Positions 1 through 11,754 are shown, counted from the first letter of the stretch. The stretch is 54,370 nucleotides of DNA from Lingula anatina (GCF_001039355.2 NW_019775561.1:1-54370), one strand, 5' to 3'. Made by a program: numbers and translations. Notes: generated from the letters alone by a model not told the origin.

Positions 1-1319
1 GCGCGCAAGGTTATTAATGAACTCATGTCACAATTACATCAAATAGATTATCAAAAGTTATTAAAACACGGTTTTAATCCTTATTTTCATCAGCAAAATA
101 AATGACTTGCAGCATAATTCCCCGGCAGGTTTACAATCTGTAACACAGCGGCAATAAATAAGGGATACAATATTTGGTTCATTTTCTGATACTTTTTTTA
201 CATAAACAACCAAATAAATGATACAGGCGTAGGCCGGTTATAACGCCATCTTGCATATCTATCAGTTCTCTGTCGAATTTGACGGTTCATTACAGCGCGT
301 CATACATATAGTTTAGTCATTGTCGCTCACTTAACCCTAACCTCATGAACGCTTTCTTGAGTAGATGTATGAATAGACGAAAATGCTCTTAAATTGCCTT
401 CATGTGCATTTTACAAATTATTAAATACGTTATCCCGTTTTAAATAACTTATAATTTCATCAAGATTATTTCATATTTTCTATTCCTGTTATTAACGAAT
501 TCCTGTTGGTCAAGAATTGCAGGAACTGACTACGAATATATACGAATCTGCTACTGTTATTATTTATAATAAAATAACTTCATATAATAAAAGAACTTAA
601 AAGAACTTCAGGAACTTATTACGATTCAACCAGAAATCCTGAAATTTGTGAAATCATGGCGATTCGTGGGATTCGTGGTCTGTGTGAAATAGGGGCATTA
701 AAGACACAACTACAGAAATCTAGATATTAAACTGGTATATGTATTTGGTAAAGCACGTGTTTTAACGTCAGACACTTCCCCTAATAACACTTCAACAGTT
801 TGTAAATGTATAACGTGCACTGACTCTCAAAAATCAATTTAATAAATAAAAAGTATAATGATGTATTTCAAGGCGATTACATGGGATACTTACTTCATTT
901 TACTTCAGCCCTAGGGCCAGATTGCAAAGTTGCCCCCGCCCCCCCCCCCTTAACGTCAGCTGCGTTTTATTATTTTTTTTTTTTGCAAATTTCGAGCCAT
1001 CTGGCATTATATTTGAAAAATTATGCTGTCGCATACGTAGCTTAGTTTATGGGGCTTACTTTGAAACCGGTTTTGTTACTGTATCTCATTCCTAATTGGT
1101 TCTACAAGGCCAAAAGTGTCTAACTGAGCCAACTAGCCCCGGTCTCCCCTATGACGTATGTGATTTAAGGCGCCTGTTGATTGGCTGATTATAGTATACA
1201 TTAGGCGCATTTCAGCCGTTTGTGATTTAGCCAGCCAGCTGAATTGACTTGACATAGTTCGTTTACAGAAATCGCCTTGCATTTAAGACTCTCGAAGTCC
1301 TTCTTGGATTTAATGGACC
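1..1319. other. Intergenic, no gene seen
   Basis: AT-rich non-coding sequence upstream of family copy A. It holds a short poly-C run near 940-950 and a poly-T run near 971. At about 1118-1155 there is a solo segment (AACTAGCCCCGGTCTCCCCT) that resembles the two ends of the small element at 21408-21475. No credible ORF or RNA gene is visible. Confidence 0.5.
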
Positions 1320-1363
1320 ATGGAGGTTTCTGAAATGCCTGGCCCAAGTGTAGGGTTCAGTAG
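1320..1363 (+). CDS. Copy A exon 1
   Basis: ATG at 1320, 44 nt, ends in phase 2 before gtaagt. An earlier ATG at 1313 runs into a stop after six codons, so 1320 is preferred. Copy C exon 1 has the same phase and also contains a ...SE... motif. Confidence 0.65.
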
Positions 1364-2133
1364 GTAAGTTTTTTTCGCTAAAAAGGTCTTATGATTCAGA
1401 TTCTCCAGTATACACACTGGACAATAGAAGTGTCACCACTACTGAATCAATACCTTGGGGGAGATAAATGACTGTGGAATGATATGCTCCTGGTTTATCA
1501 AAATTAAATTTCACAAAAGAAACGGTTCTGATTGAACAATTCACTTCTATTGTCCAGTGTGTGTACTTAGGCCAGTTAAGAATCTGACTTGAGTTCAATC
1601 TTGCTGTTGTGTGTGTGTCTGTGTGTGTGTGTGTGCGTGGCCCCAATTCATCAATACTTAACAATGTTTTTTTCAGCTTTGTTGCCATTCCTAGCTCCCA
1701 AGCAAAAAGTCCAAAGTCATCACCAAACAAGTTGCATAAATCTTCTTTACTGTGTGGAATTGATACAAATAAACGTCCCCGGTCAGCCGATAACACCCTG
1801 ATTGTCAATGACCCCGACCACCATGCAGCGGAATCTGTTCCACCCCCAACTGAGAAGATGAGAAAAAACATTAATGTTCTTCGCTCCAAATTAAATGAAT
1901 GCTATCTCAGACAAGAGGAAACGCTCGTGGCACTGAAGAGAATTTGCATCACAATAGAAAACGCGCTAGGTGGGTCACTTCGATGGAACAGTTCACAGTA
2001 CAAGCAAACAGTGAAGGATTATTTCGCTCACTGTGATGAAGAGGACGCAATGAATATCGCTCAAGTGTCAATAAGTGACATGGTCGGGCTGAATATAATG
2101 CACAGTAACATCATGTACTTTAACCATTGGTGA
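1320..2133 (+). CDS. Small-protein family copy A (two exons, 166 aa, function unknown)
   Basis: Two-exon model: exon 1 at 1320-1363 (starts MEVSEMPGPSV, donor AG|gtaagt), exon 2 at 1677-2133 (acceptor tttttttcag). The intron is phase 2 and joins in frame to 166 aa. The first half is polar and Ser/Pro/Lys-rich. The second half carries the core shared with copies B and C: LRSKLNE, LRQEETLVALK, then IENALGGSLRW and an acidic end. The core looks helical. There is no signal peptide or membrane segment, so an intracellular location is inferred. Copy C has the same intron position and phase and a similar intron start, which supports a real duplicated gene over a chance ORF. I do not recognise the family. 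The intron holds a 155-bp hairpin element (1411-1565) and a GT run. Confidence 0.75.
1411..1565. mobile_element. Hairpin MITE-like element in copy A intron
   Basis: About 22 bases (ACACTGGACAATAGAAGTG core) at 1411-1430 recur inverted at 1542-1565 with almost no mismatch, enclosing about 110 bases. This terminal-inverted-repeat layout suggests a small non-autonomous DNA transposon or hairpin. No clear target-site duplication was seen. Confidence 0.55.
1677..2133 (+). CDS. Copy A exon 2
   Basis: Follows the acceptor tgtttttttcag. The first base completes a Ser codon with the last two bases of exon 1. It encodes the Ser/Pro/Lys-rich linker and the conserved core, and extends about 12 residues past the point where copy C stops (an Asn/His/Met-rich tail). 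Confidence 0.75.
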
Positions 2134-2744
2134 ACCTCGCTCATGTGCATTCGTGAATGTTACTTCAATTGCAACTACCCAATAAGAGTAAGAAAAGATA
2201 TTTGCATGCAATAATATACATGTAACTCTGCTTTTTTGTAACATCGACTTGGCTGTGTTATTATATTATTCTACGGTATTGTATATTATATTACACATCA
2301 TATGACTATAATAGTTTTAAGAGGGGTCTATGCTGGAAATTTGTAAATTAAACTTCATCTTAAATGCAAATAGTGTTGTATACATTTTTAGTAAAAAGAA
2401 TGTGCATCCCATATATGACAACGAGCATGTATATATGTCACACAAAGCAATATGTCAATCTAAGCAATAGATTTTAAAGGAAAATTAAGCATTAGGTTTT
2501 AAACTATTTTGTTTCCTGTCAACAAGAAATCAAGGATTTTAAAAATTACTTTTATATCATGATATCTTTTGAATTATTTTACATTTTGTATTTTTGTAAG
2601 TATTGTGCTACATAAAAGAATTTGAAAAAGTCTGAAACTTTTCATTTATGATGATTGATTTACCCGTTGATTGTTTCTGTTCAGTCTGCCAGACTTGGTC
2701 ACAATTAAATCACCTGTTCCGGTAAAGGTGAACAGGTTATTACC
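2134..2744. other. Intergenic, no gene seen
   Basis: AT-rich 3' flank of copy A running into the 3' end of the Penelope-like remnant. No ORF or structured repeat is supported here. Confidence 0.5.
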
Positions 2745-3968
2745 TCAGTCTTGATGATAACTTGATGATAACTTATTAATCCCTCTCGTCCCCTCCCCCC
2801 TCCAGGGTTGGTTTGAGAATGCTATCATACACATGGGAGAGTTTGTGTGCTCCTTCATCTCTGTTCCTGCTGTGTTTCTTTCTTCTAATACAGATGGATT
2901 CCAAAAATTTGTTTTTGTTGTAATTACATCGCTGGTTAGCACATTTACTTTGCCCCATTTTGGTACATGGTTGTTTTCTGACAAATGATCTGCGATGGCG
3001 GATTTGTGTAAAACTTCTGTCGACATAGGGCGTTTGAATCTGGTCCTGACTCTCTTGCTCACATTTTCTTTTACATCTTTCTTGTGCTCCTCTGGTCTTG
3101 TATCCAGTTTTCTTCCCGTCTCTCCAACATATACTCTGCCACAGCACCCACACCCAATCTCAAATACTATTTCACACTTATTGTTGTCTTCTATTTTGTC
3201 TTTTAAGTGTACAAGAAAGTTTCTGAGTTTTGCCTGTGGTTTTAATGACACTCAGATATTTTCCTTCCTCGTTGCGTTCATGATTTTCTCTGATATTCAT
3301 TTCACGTATGGGATTGTAAATTGTCCTTTGGATTTTTTCGTTTTTCTGTCTTTCTTATTTTATCTTTCCTCCTTATGCTCTCATTTCGATCATTTCTTCG
3401 TTGGTGAATTTCATGATGTTGGAGAGATTAATGCTATTCATTTGTTGGTTCACCGCTGCTGTGGTACCCGTTGGTATTATTGCCAGGATGCCATCCACAT
3501 ATCCGAGCCCCAGACGTGGCTTGCACCAAAGGAGGCTGTTTTTATAGCTGTTTGTTCTGAGTCCTCTTTAAAATTGATAACGATCAGAGGGGACACCGGA
3601 CTGCCCATTTCTGTGCCAAATATTTGGTGGTATATTGTTCATCTGAAACTGAAATATGTTTTAGCTACAACAAATCCCAGCATTTCCATAATTTCGTCAA
3701 TACACTGTAAGGTTATCTGTTTCAGCTTCTTGTCCTCCAGTAGTCTCCTTCTGGTGATGTTATCCGCTTGGTCGAATGGAGTGTTGGTGATTATTGAGGT
3801 CACATCAAATGATACCAATGTTTTATCTTGCTCTATCCTTAATTCCTTCAATATCTTGACTAAATGTTTTGGATTTTGAACATGATAGTATGTATTCACT
3901 ATCAATGGAGCTAGCATAGCTGCTAAATTTCTTGAAAGGTTGTAAGTTACGGAACCTGTGTAATCCAC
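2745..3968 (-). pseudogene. Penelope-like retroelement remnant: RT plus GIY-YIG endonuclease
   Basis: On the minus strand the first part (3968-3639) reads as Penelope-type reverse transcriptase: TYNLSRNLAAMLAPL, then TLVSFDVTSI, ending KTYFSFR. Between 3640 and 3250 the RT continues in broken frames (RLGLGYVDGILAIIPTG; later SINLSNIMKFTNEEM). The 3251-2745 ORF is the C-terminal GIY-YIG endonuclease: CEIVFEIGCGCCGRVYVGET, then HKKDV and SAIADHLSENNHV. RT followed by GIY-YIG is diagnostic of Penelope-like elements. The RT catalytic YVDD reads YVDG, and there are several frameshifts, one near the endonuclease end where NRDEGAHKLSHVYDS lies in another frame. The element is inactive, 5'-truncated, and sits between family copies A and B. 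The 294-aa plus-strand ORF across it is a shadow. Confidence 0.88.
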
Positions 3969-3969
3969 T

Positions 3970-6275
3970 ATCGGTATAAGATGTGATGTGTGTTCTAGGT
4001 GTTATTTCTGCTGTGGGGTAACAGACATGTTTTTGTTGTTCACTGACCCCCCTTCTTTTAGTATTATGTTAATGTTGGCAACTAGCTTCTCTTGTATGGT
4101 TAAGTGAAGAGATTTAACCAGCAAACTGTTCAAACTACATGTATGTCTCTATCGTTACCAGACATGTGCAGGACGTAATTGTTTTGGGATTGGCGGCCAT
4201 GTTGGACATTAAAACTTAACAAAGGGCTCTATGGTGACAATCAAGATAATTTTTTCTGGGCCATACAGGAACCATAGTATTGACGACTGGACTGTTAACC
4301 TACATCCCTTAAGTTATCTGTATCGCATAAGAAAATGTCCAAAAAGTCTGGGAAAGATCTGGTTGACATGTAGATATACTCGATCACTACCATTACTGGG
4401 TTATTGAGAGATTTTAGTGCACAATCAGAAGTTGGCACGTATTGTGTTTGGACAGTGTCATATTTTGCTTCCTGTCACTCTGTGGGTGTGAAAAAAAAAA
4501 CAAATATTTATTTTAAGGAACTGAAAGGGACGTTAATGGCCATTAAAATCTCTGTTGATATTTGATTACAAACTGCACAAACATCAGATAAGTCACTCAC
4601 AAAAGGCTTATGAGAGATCCAACTTGATGATTAATCAGTACAAACATTCAATTGTAATAGATTGTAATGGATAAAACGTGTTGTAAAAAAATTCAACAGC
4701 TTCTTTCTCATGTCACGCTAAATACGTGTCTACTTTATCTACATTTTAGTTTAATACAAATAGTGTTTGCAGACACAAAATCCACATTTTTTAAAGAAAG
4801 GTGTGTAAAATATTGACATTGGAGGCACAGTTTAACAAAGGCTAGCGGGAAAAATAGATTGGACACATTAAACCCAGACAGTGAGGTCACAACCTGAAGT
4901 CACACCATAGAACCTGGCAATTTTCTACAAAACTTTTCTTTGGGGGCCATTTTATGCATTATAACTTGGAACTATCACATTTCTGCTGCATTTGAAGATA
5001 ATGGGGAACGAGAATTAGTCAGTTATATATATTTCTATTTCTATGAGAATTTTTTTATCCAAATGTAATCTTTTTCATTTATGCTTCGTACGAATGATGG
5101 TGTAAGTGTTTGAAGCACCTTCGGATGGATGTACAATATTATTATTGTTGTTAACATTATTATTATTATTCTAATTACTCTTGTTCATGGTTCTAAGAAT
5201 TTTCTGATTCACACATGGCAAATACGTGTGTCGTTACTACCGGTTAATTATAATGAAAAATGATAACGTTCTTAGTTCCAGCCTGGGGTTTCGTATTGGA
5301 ACAGCTCGCTCACTTATATCCACCCTTGTAGCGAAAGGGACATAACATACTTGTGATTAATTCTGATACAATTTCACACGAGAACGAAATAGGTACATAT
5401 CCTCAAAATTCGGTGTTGCAGCTAGAATTCGCTGAATCTTATCTAACACAATCATTCACGCCAATAACTCTTCACATTGGGAGACGCGAAAAGAAAAAAA
5501 AGGGACAAAGAGGCAAGGAGAGAAAGAACCAAGAGGGTAGCTCTAGCACGCGTCTTAGAATTCACAACATCGTGTAAGTATAAGTTTAATTGATTAAATA
5601 TCAAGTTTATAGTCTGTAAGTTAATTTAAGGTTGTATATCTAATGTGACAAGTTAAGTTAGTTTGTAAGTTTAGTTAAGGTTCTAACATGTGGTTGTGCA
5701 CATGAGTATTACGTAACTCCCACGTGAGGAGACGTTTATACTGTAAATGTGCTCATGTCACAGACTCGCAAATTTAATTATAGTAGACTCCTCTTTATTC
5801 TTCAACGTATATCTTTTTTCAGACATGTTTAATTAACTCTATAGGAAAGCAAGTCATTGAATTCATAAGCTAGCACAATCAAGAGGTGAGAATTAAAAAT
5901 GCATCATTTACATATAAATATTTTAATGGAATGTGTAGGATCGGTATAGTGTATTCAAGAACAAACTATGATAAAATGTCTGGATTTTTTCTGTGATTAT
6001 AAGCATACACAGGTGTCTTTGTCCTAAATAAATGTGCGCTAGAGAATTCTTTGTATTTTTGTCATAAATGTAATAATATTACTTACAGTATCATAAATGT
6101 CTGATGGAAGTAACATTTTCTGATTTAATACAAATTATACTTGTTGTTGATATTTAGCATGTTAAGCGTGTTTTCTCAGTTGTCAATTTCAGTATGGTCA
6201 CGCCCTTGACCATTAACTGTTTTACCACTGTTGAATGTCTCACAGGGATTTTTGTGAAATCTGAATAAAATAAAT
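3970..6275. other. Intergenic, no gene supported
   Basis: AT-rich sequence between the Penelope remnant and copy B. A 74-aa ORF at 5353-5577 ends at a donor-like gtaagt and could be an upstream exon, but nothing supports it. Sequence near 6110-6150 and 6240-6310 resembles the 5' flank of copy D (about 53290-53500), so the duplication unit extends upstream of the coding exon. Confidence 0.5.
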
Positions 6276-6371
6276 ATGATTCAATATTCGATATTTAAAC
6301 AAAGAATATCAAATCGCATCTTTATTCTACATTTCAACATTATATTATTCATCTTCCGTAGTGAGACAAGA

Positions 6372-6692
6372 ATGGAGAGCGCTAAAACACAGACTGAAGA
6401 CAAAGACATTCTCGCGACAAAGGAAACAGCGCCCGCACCTTGTGACGCGTCAGATGTGAGTCATCAGAGGGCTGAAAAGTCCATCCTCGTCCTGAGATCA
6501 AAGTTAAACGAGGCCTTTTTGCGCCAGGAAGAGACCCTTGTTAAACTGAAGACGATGTGTTTGGAAATTGAAAATTCTCTCGGTGGACCTCTTCGCTGGA
6601 GACAGAAAGAATACACGGAAAATGTGACGAAATATCTCTCAAACAAAGAAGGAGAGAGTTGTATTGACGTTGCCTTCATGTCGTTGAATTGA
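6372..6692 (+). CDS. Small-protein family copy B (106 aa from internal ATG, function unknown)
   Basis: The exon begins after a plausible acceptor (catcttccgtag) and has an ATG at 6372, giving 106 aa: MESAKTQTEDKD, then SILVLRSKLNEAFLRQEETL, then MCLEIENSLGGPLRW, ending DVAFMSLN. The core matches copies A and C at most positions, but the N-terminal part (Thr/Glu/Asp/Lys-rich) differs, placing B with copy D in a second subfamily. Bases before the ATG are open and would join in phase 2 like exon 2 of A and C, so an upstream exon may exist; I could not find it. The protein looks soluble and helical. Confidence 0.7.
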   Translation: MESAKTQTEDKDILATKETAPAPCDASDVSHQRAEKSILVLRSKLNEAFLRQEETLVKLKTMCLEIENSLGGPLRWRQKEYTENVTKYLSNKEGESCIDVAFMSLN

Positions 6693-8372
6693 CTGAATGT
6701 CACATGCCTTAAATCAACACTCCATTAGAAAAACGGCCAAATATGTGTGCAATACGAAATTTAAAGGACGAGCTAAAATTACTAATACATTTTCCACTAA
6801 CAACAATGGACACTGAGCTTCAAAAAAGTGGAAGCCTTCACTCCCCGCCCTCAAGGATTTTTTTTTAATGTTTGGGTATTTTATATAATATTAGTTCTGC
6901 CGTGAGTTTCAAGGACTGCATCCACTCTAAGAATATAGCTGCATGATGTGAACTGAATATCACACTTTGTTCTCTTCTAGCCGACATTCTGCACTGGATG
7001 ATTTACTCTCCAAACAATCAACGTAGGCCCCTTATCGGGCATCTTTGGACCCTACCTCTTGGTGTATAGCGGTTAAGAAATAAAAAACGTTTTTCACAAT
7101 AGTAAATCAATCTATTTTGTTTTCTATATGTTTTTTCTCTTCTCGTGTGAGGTTGGGAAGTAAAGCGTCTGTTTAAGGATATTGTAACCGTTTATTGTCG
7201 TCCAAATATCGAAAATAATTTTTTCTGACATCTATCTCTTCAATAATGCATATATCTTTGTGCTGATTTAAAACAATGAAAAAAACTTGAAAATATAAAA
7301 TATCGGTGTTTATATTATTCGTTGTAATGTATAAGCATCGGCGTCTCAGAACTTTAATCGTTAATTTAACACCTTTCTATTTGAGGGGTAACTTCAAGCC
7401 TGAACAAGATTTTATATGTGTATATGTTAATTAATTTAGTCACTGATCACTGAGGATTTATTAATTACCCAAAAGAGTGTATGTAAAGCAGTAAATAAGA
7501 AGTTTTGGGCGAAGTGTGGCAATAGTGTGACATGTCCTACATTGTATGTGAAGCACTTTTAGCATGTTTGCCCACAATTTTCATTAGAGTGTTTGCTCTG
7601 AAAGTAAAAGTATTAAGAAATGCCAGTCGTGTAAATATGGGTTTCAAAAATAAGATCCCGTAGGACGACAAAACACTCTATGCTCTATGCATGACAAAAG
7701 CGCAGATGTATTTGCTGATAAAAAGCGACGCAATTCACGTGAAAAAGTCTACCTGAAAGATAAACACTCTTCGACCATTATGAAGTCACACTACTGCAAC
7801 AATTCGATAATATTTACACAACAGCTGTTTGAACAGCCACAAATTTCTTATTTACAGACAAATCAAATTCCTGACATCAGCGTAAACACCTCCATCAAAA
7901 ACTGCTAGTACTGTTAGAAAAGCAGCTTTTCTATGTAATGCGCTCTCTATTTTCGCTTGCCAAGTTTTTAGCCTGGGACATCTGTCCTTTAATAATCTTA
8001 CTTGCAGCTTTGTCAACAAAACGGTAGTTTTTTACGTTCCTCCCCTATAGTCCCGTTAAACCAAAGTTTACTTGTACATATAAATACCTACACTTTTATT
8101 AGACCAGAGTAAAATACAGCTATGGCCAGACATAAACCTACTGATCCCTAGAGGTACATGTATATTTTATCCCTAAACATAATTCTAATTTGTGAACATG
8201 TATTTGATAAACTATTCTTACCAGTAGAATTCATATTGCTGTCGTATGGTATTTTAGAGTGAATTGCGAGGATAAAACTTGATTTATTGATTTCAACACT
8301 CTATTATGGATTACTCTTATATAAAACACGATATGTTGAGCCCTGATATTAAACTTACTAATCAACTGTAAC
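6693..8372. other. Intergenic with dispersed repeat segment
   Basis: No gene is supported. The segment at about 7240-7550 is recognisably similar to about 50430-50990 (for example the TGTTAATTAATTTA block followed by CACTGA and AAGCAGTAAATAAG-like sequence), so it is a dispersed repeat. A 73-aa ORF at 7687-7908 shows no recognisable domain. Confidence 0.5.
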
Positions 8373-8374
8373 AT

Positions 8375-8411
8375 GAATTGGAGTGTGCAATGCAAAGGAG
8401 AACCAACCCCA
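8375..8411 (+). mobile_element. Short Tc1 transposase fragment
   Basis: About 36 bases around GTGTGCAATGCAAAGGAGA match 49528-49563, which encodes the MKCAIQRRPTP part of a Tc1-type transposase C-terminus. It is only a fragment, directly left of a dispersed repeat. Confidence 0.5.
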
Positions 8412-8445
8412 AAAAATCGCGGACCAACTCCCCCATCGTGTCATT

Positions 8446-8625
8446 GTGCTTCAGGCCTCTCTAACACAATGCGACGCTTGGTGGGCCTTCAACCGACATC
8501 GGGTCAAATAAAGTTCATCACCGCAGTTTTAGCGGTTACTCCACGCTTGGACCTAATAAGACTATGAAGAAAACCTCTCGTAATATAATATACAGTTTTT
8601 GTTTGAAATAACATAGAAATTATCT

Positions 8626-8668
<43 letters not shown>

Positions 8669-8900
8669 TTTCTGCTACTCTTGACACAAAATATATTTTA
8701 CTGAAATTGTCTGAAAATGTCAAATTTCATCTTTCAGGTTAAGCACACTTTTTGTCAATTCGTTATCTATTATTTTCCGTTTGTTTCTTACTTAGCTTTA
8801 TTTTTTAACAAACTGTCCCAAATCCAAAGCCGTTTTTTCACCCAACTACTGCTAATACCATACGGAAAATAATTTAGATTGGGGTAAACTAAGATCTAAT
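8446..8900. repeat. Dispersed repeat family R1, copy 1
   Basis: Shares with 20933-21365 the same order of blocks: CTCTCTAACACAATGC, GGTGGGCCTTCAACCGACAT, a TTTGTTTGAAAT block, a (TTTA)n tract (8625-8671 here), TCTGC...GACAC, TTTTACTGAAATT and ATACGGAAAA. This is a diverged interspersed repeat of about 450 bases of unknown class. The TTTA tract at the same internal position shows it belongs to the element. Confidence 0.65.
8625..8671. repeat. (TTTA)n microsatellite
   Basis: Near-perfect TTTA repeats inside dispersed repeat R1. Confidence 0.9.
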
Positions 8901-9355
8901 AAACGGTATATTAGATCTTAGCTTCAGTGAAATGTTTCGGTATTTAAACAAAGTATGTATAAAGCTAGCAAATGTTAAATGCATTTATAATATCAATAAA
9001 TTGTAAATGACTAAGCTATTTTAGAACACCACTATAATATGTTTATGATATTTAAAATGTTATGTTAAAACATTTAGTTATGTGTTTACGCATGGCACCC
9101 TTCGAGCTGGCACAAAATCGGTCGTAGGGTATTTGACCAAACATCGGAACACAACCTTGTTCAAACTGGGCAAGCAGCTAGATGGGACCCTTAAGTACGA
9201 GTACGTTTTAGTTTGTGTGTGGTAAGAGAGAGAGAAAGAGAGAGAGAGGGAGATGGGGAAAGAGCACAAAGAAGACGAAGCTGTCATTGTCGATGTACCA
9301 TAACGGCCACCAAAAATACATTGCTATACATAATGACATTATATGTATTACTTAC

Positions 9356-9705
9356 ATAGAAAGGATCCTCACGCAAACTAGCCCGCAGTGGTCATAGACA
9401 TATCCAAGAACGGGAGTGGACACCAAGCCGACCATAGCCGCCGTGTAAACTAGGTTCAGCATCTCTTCTTGCTCCGCGCACTTTTGAACACGGTCCTTGC
9501 CTGGTGTTTCTAAGGTGCAGTTTCCAAGACCTTTGCAATCGGAGCCATTGGCAGTTGAATCAAAAGAACAGCGATCATCGTAAAATCGTTCCTCGATGAA
9601 TATGTAGACGAAAGCAGGCCACCCGAATAACGTGAAGGTGTAGACGACAGCCTCTAAGATACCCAAGAGGGCACGTGAGAGTTTCCAACATGTTGCTTGT
9701 GTCAT
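9356..9705 (-). CDS. SLC43-like amino-acid transporter, first coding exon only
   Basis: ATG at 9705; the exon runs to a donor at 9356 (TCTAT|gtaagt), about 116 codons. It reads as the N-terminus of the SLC43 family (major facilitator superfamily, plasma-membrane neutral amino-acid transport): a first membrane helix (LLGILEAVVYTFTLFGWPAF), VYIFIEERFYDDRC, an extracellular Cys-containing loop with NGS and NCT glycosylation sites, then CAEQEEMLNLVYTAAMVG and GYVYDHCGLVCVR at the start of the second helix. The E-Q-E-E-M-L-N-L-V-Y block and the DRFG-like YDHCG are typical of the family. Downstream exons, expected at lower coordinates, were not found, so they are either diverged, beyond the left edge, or lost. 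Confidence 0.75.
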
Positions 9706-10464
9706 GTCGCCCGGTGAAAACAGTAATGAGTGATTCTCATAACTTCTGGATGCACACGGGTTACTTTATTTATAGACACTAGCTACGTAAATAAAAACCA
9801 TTAGCACTACACCCAACCTCTTTGCTACAGTTACTTATCTGTGCAAGGGAGGGCCTTATTCAAAATTGTTGAACTCCCTGAGTGCGTTGATAAGTCTGTC
9901 ATTTCGTATGTTTCACACTCAGTACATTTAAAAATATGAGAACCGAGTAGCCTAATTAAATGTCACATCTTACTTCTTCCAAAAAGTGCCCCTGGAATAG
10001 CTCAGGCGCTGAGTTTTTGAGCTTGGTGAGCTTGCTTATTCCCCCGTTTTAAATGTGCATAGGGTGGCTTACCAAATGTAGTACGATTTGCAGCATCACG
10101 CTGTGTTATGGGCACATTTTGGACTAAGAAAGCCAAAATATGTAGTTACTCTGTTCACACATTATTTCCTGTGTTATACACACACACACACACATGTGTA
10201 AAGTAAGTGTGTAAAAGAGATAAAATACCAGAATTAGCCAAGTATTCAGCGTGTCTTCCTCTTGGGAGTTCAACCGGCCTGCTGTTGGTCATGCTCACAT
10301 GTTGTAGTTAAATTCATGTATCTTTATGTGTTAATGATGGATCACGATTGTGTTCTGTTCGTAAGTAAACTATGATGCACACCGACTCAAAACATGCCTA
10401 ATGTCAGTGGAATGTGAGAAGCATGGTAACTGAGTAACTGCACGACATGCTGTTCTTGCAGCAT
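9706..10464. other. Intergenic, no gene seen
   Basis: Probable upstream region of the SLC43-like exon. It contains a short CA run near 10180-10195 and no supported ORF or element. Confidence 0.4.
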
Positions 10465-11121
10465 GCACACACACACACACACATACCCACATAGACACAC
10501 ACACACATAGACACACGCACACACATAGACACACACACTAACACACACACACATACACACATAGACACACACACACACATAGACACACACATAGACACAC
10601 ACACATAGACACACACACGCACACACACACACGCACACACACATAGACACACATAGACACACACACATGTACACACAGACACACACACATACACACACAC
10701 ACAGACACATAGACACACACACTAACACACACACACAGACACACACACACACACATACACACACAGACACACACACATAGACACACACACGCACACACAC
10801 ACACGCACACACACATAGACACACATAGACACACACACATGTTACACATGCATACACATACACACACACACATAGACACACACACATACACACATAGACA
10901 CACGCACACACACACATACACACATAGACACACACACATACACACATAGACACACACATAGACACACGCACACACACACATAGACATACACACATAGACC
11001 CACACACATAGACACACACACATACACACATAGACACACACACACATACACACATAGACACACGCACACACATAGACACACACACACATACACACATAGA
11101 CACACGCACACACACACACAC
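10465..11121. repeat. Long compound CA-rich microsatellite
   Basis: About 657 bases composed almost only of (CA)n broken by regular CATAGA, CACGCA and CATACA variants, which give short higher-order blocks. The Cys/Val-rich minus-strand ORFs over it are translation artefacts of the repeat. Confidence 0.95.
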
Positions 11122-11754
11122 GTTCTTTGACATATTTTGGTACCCAACACACTGTATACATAACCGTGCTCAATCACAAAATGGCATGAATCTTGAATGA
11201 TGTAAAGGCTACTTAATTACGTTGGTAACCAAGCTCTTAGTCAGGGAACCCGACTTAAGTTTATTTATTTATTTATTTATTTAATATTATTTATTTTTCA
11301 TTTATTTATTTATTTATTTATTTATTTATTTTTGTGAAACGGGGACCAGTTTTCAGATTGATGCAATTTATATGCAGTTTATGTACACATAAGCATCATT
11401 TTAATTTCTAAAAAAAAAACAAACAAACAAAAAAAAAACGCAGTATATATAACCAGTTCAAAAACAAATACAAAATGAACCACAGACAAAATTAATAATG
11501 AAATACATACCACTGTATAAATACTACTGAACACTTCCTTATAACATGATTTCACTCACATATCAAATTTACAGTAAAACACAATTAAGTACCATTGTAG
11601 ATAATACAGTGCTGTATGGTACAATAGAGTTAAGTAATTAGGTTCAGCTGGTCACGTCCCATAAACAAAGAGAAATGTCTAGATAATAACCGACGGCAAA
11701 AATAATGAAAGACCAACAGGGCCGCCAGATACACGTACATTCATTGCTTTTAAG
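11122..11754. other. 3' flank of multicopper oxidase; (TTTA)n tract
   Basis: Includes two (TTTA)n tracts in about 11259-11332, then AT-rich sequence that probably holds the 3' UTR of the minus-strand oxidase gene. No other gene is seen. Confidence 0.6.

Noticed and set aside
1389-1889. 166-aa minus-strand ORF over copy A
   Set aside because: Antisense to the conserved exon of copy A and running through a MITE-like hairpin and a GT run.
2995-3879. 294-aa plus-strand ORF, Ser/Phe-rich
   Set aside because: It lies antisense over the Penelope RT/endonuclease remnant, which has clear family motifs on the minus strand; this ORF is its shadow.
5353-5577. 74-aa ORF ending at gtaagt, possible first exon of copy B
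   Set aside because: No similarity to exon 1 of A or C and no counterpart upstream of copy D; left as unsupported.
10387-11177. Several Cys/Val/Met-rich minus-strand ORFs of 100-250 codons
   Set aside because: They are translations of the (CA)n array in every frame and have no protein character.
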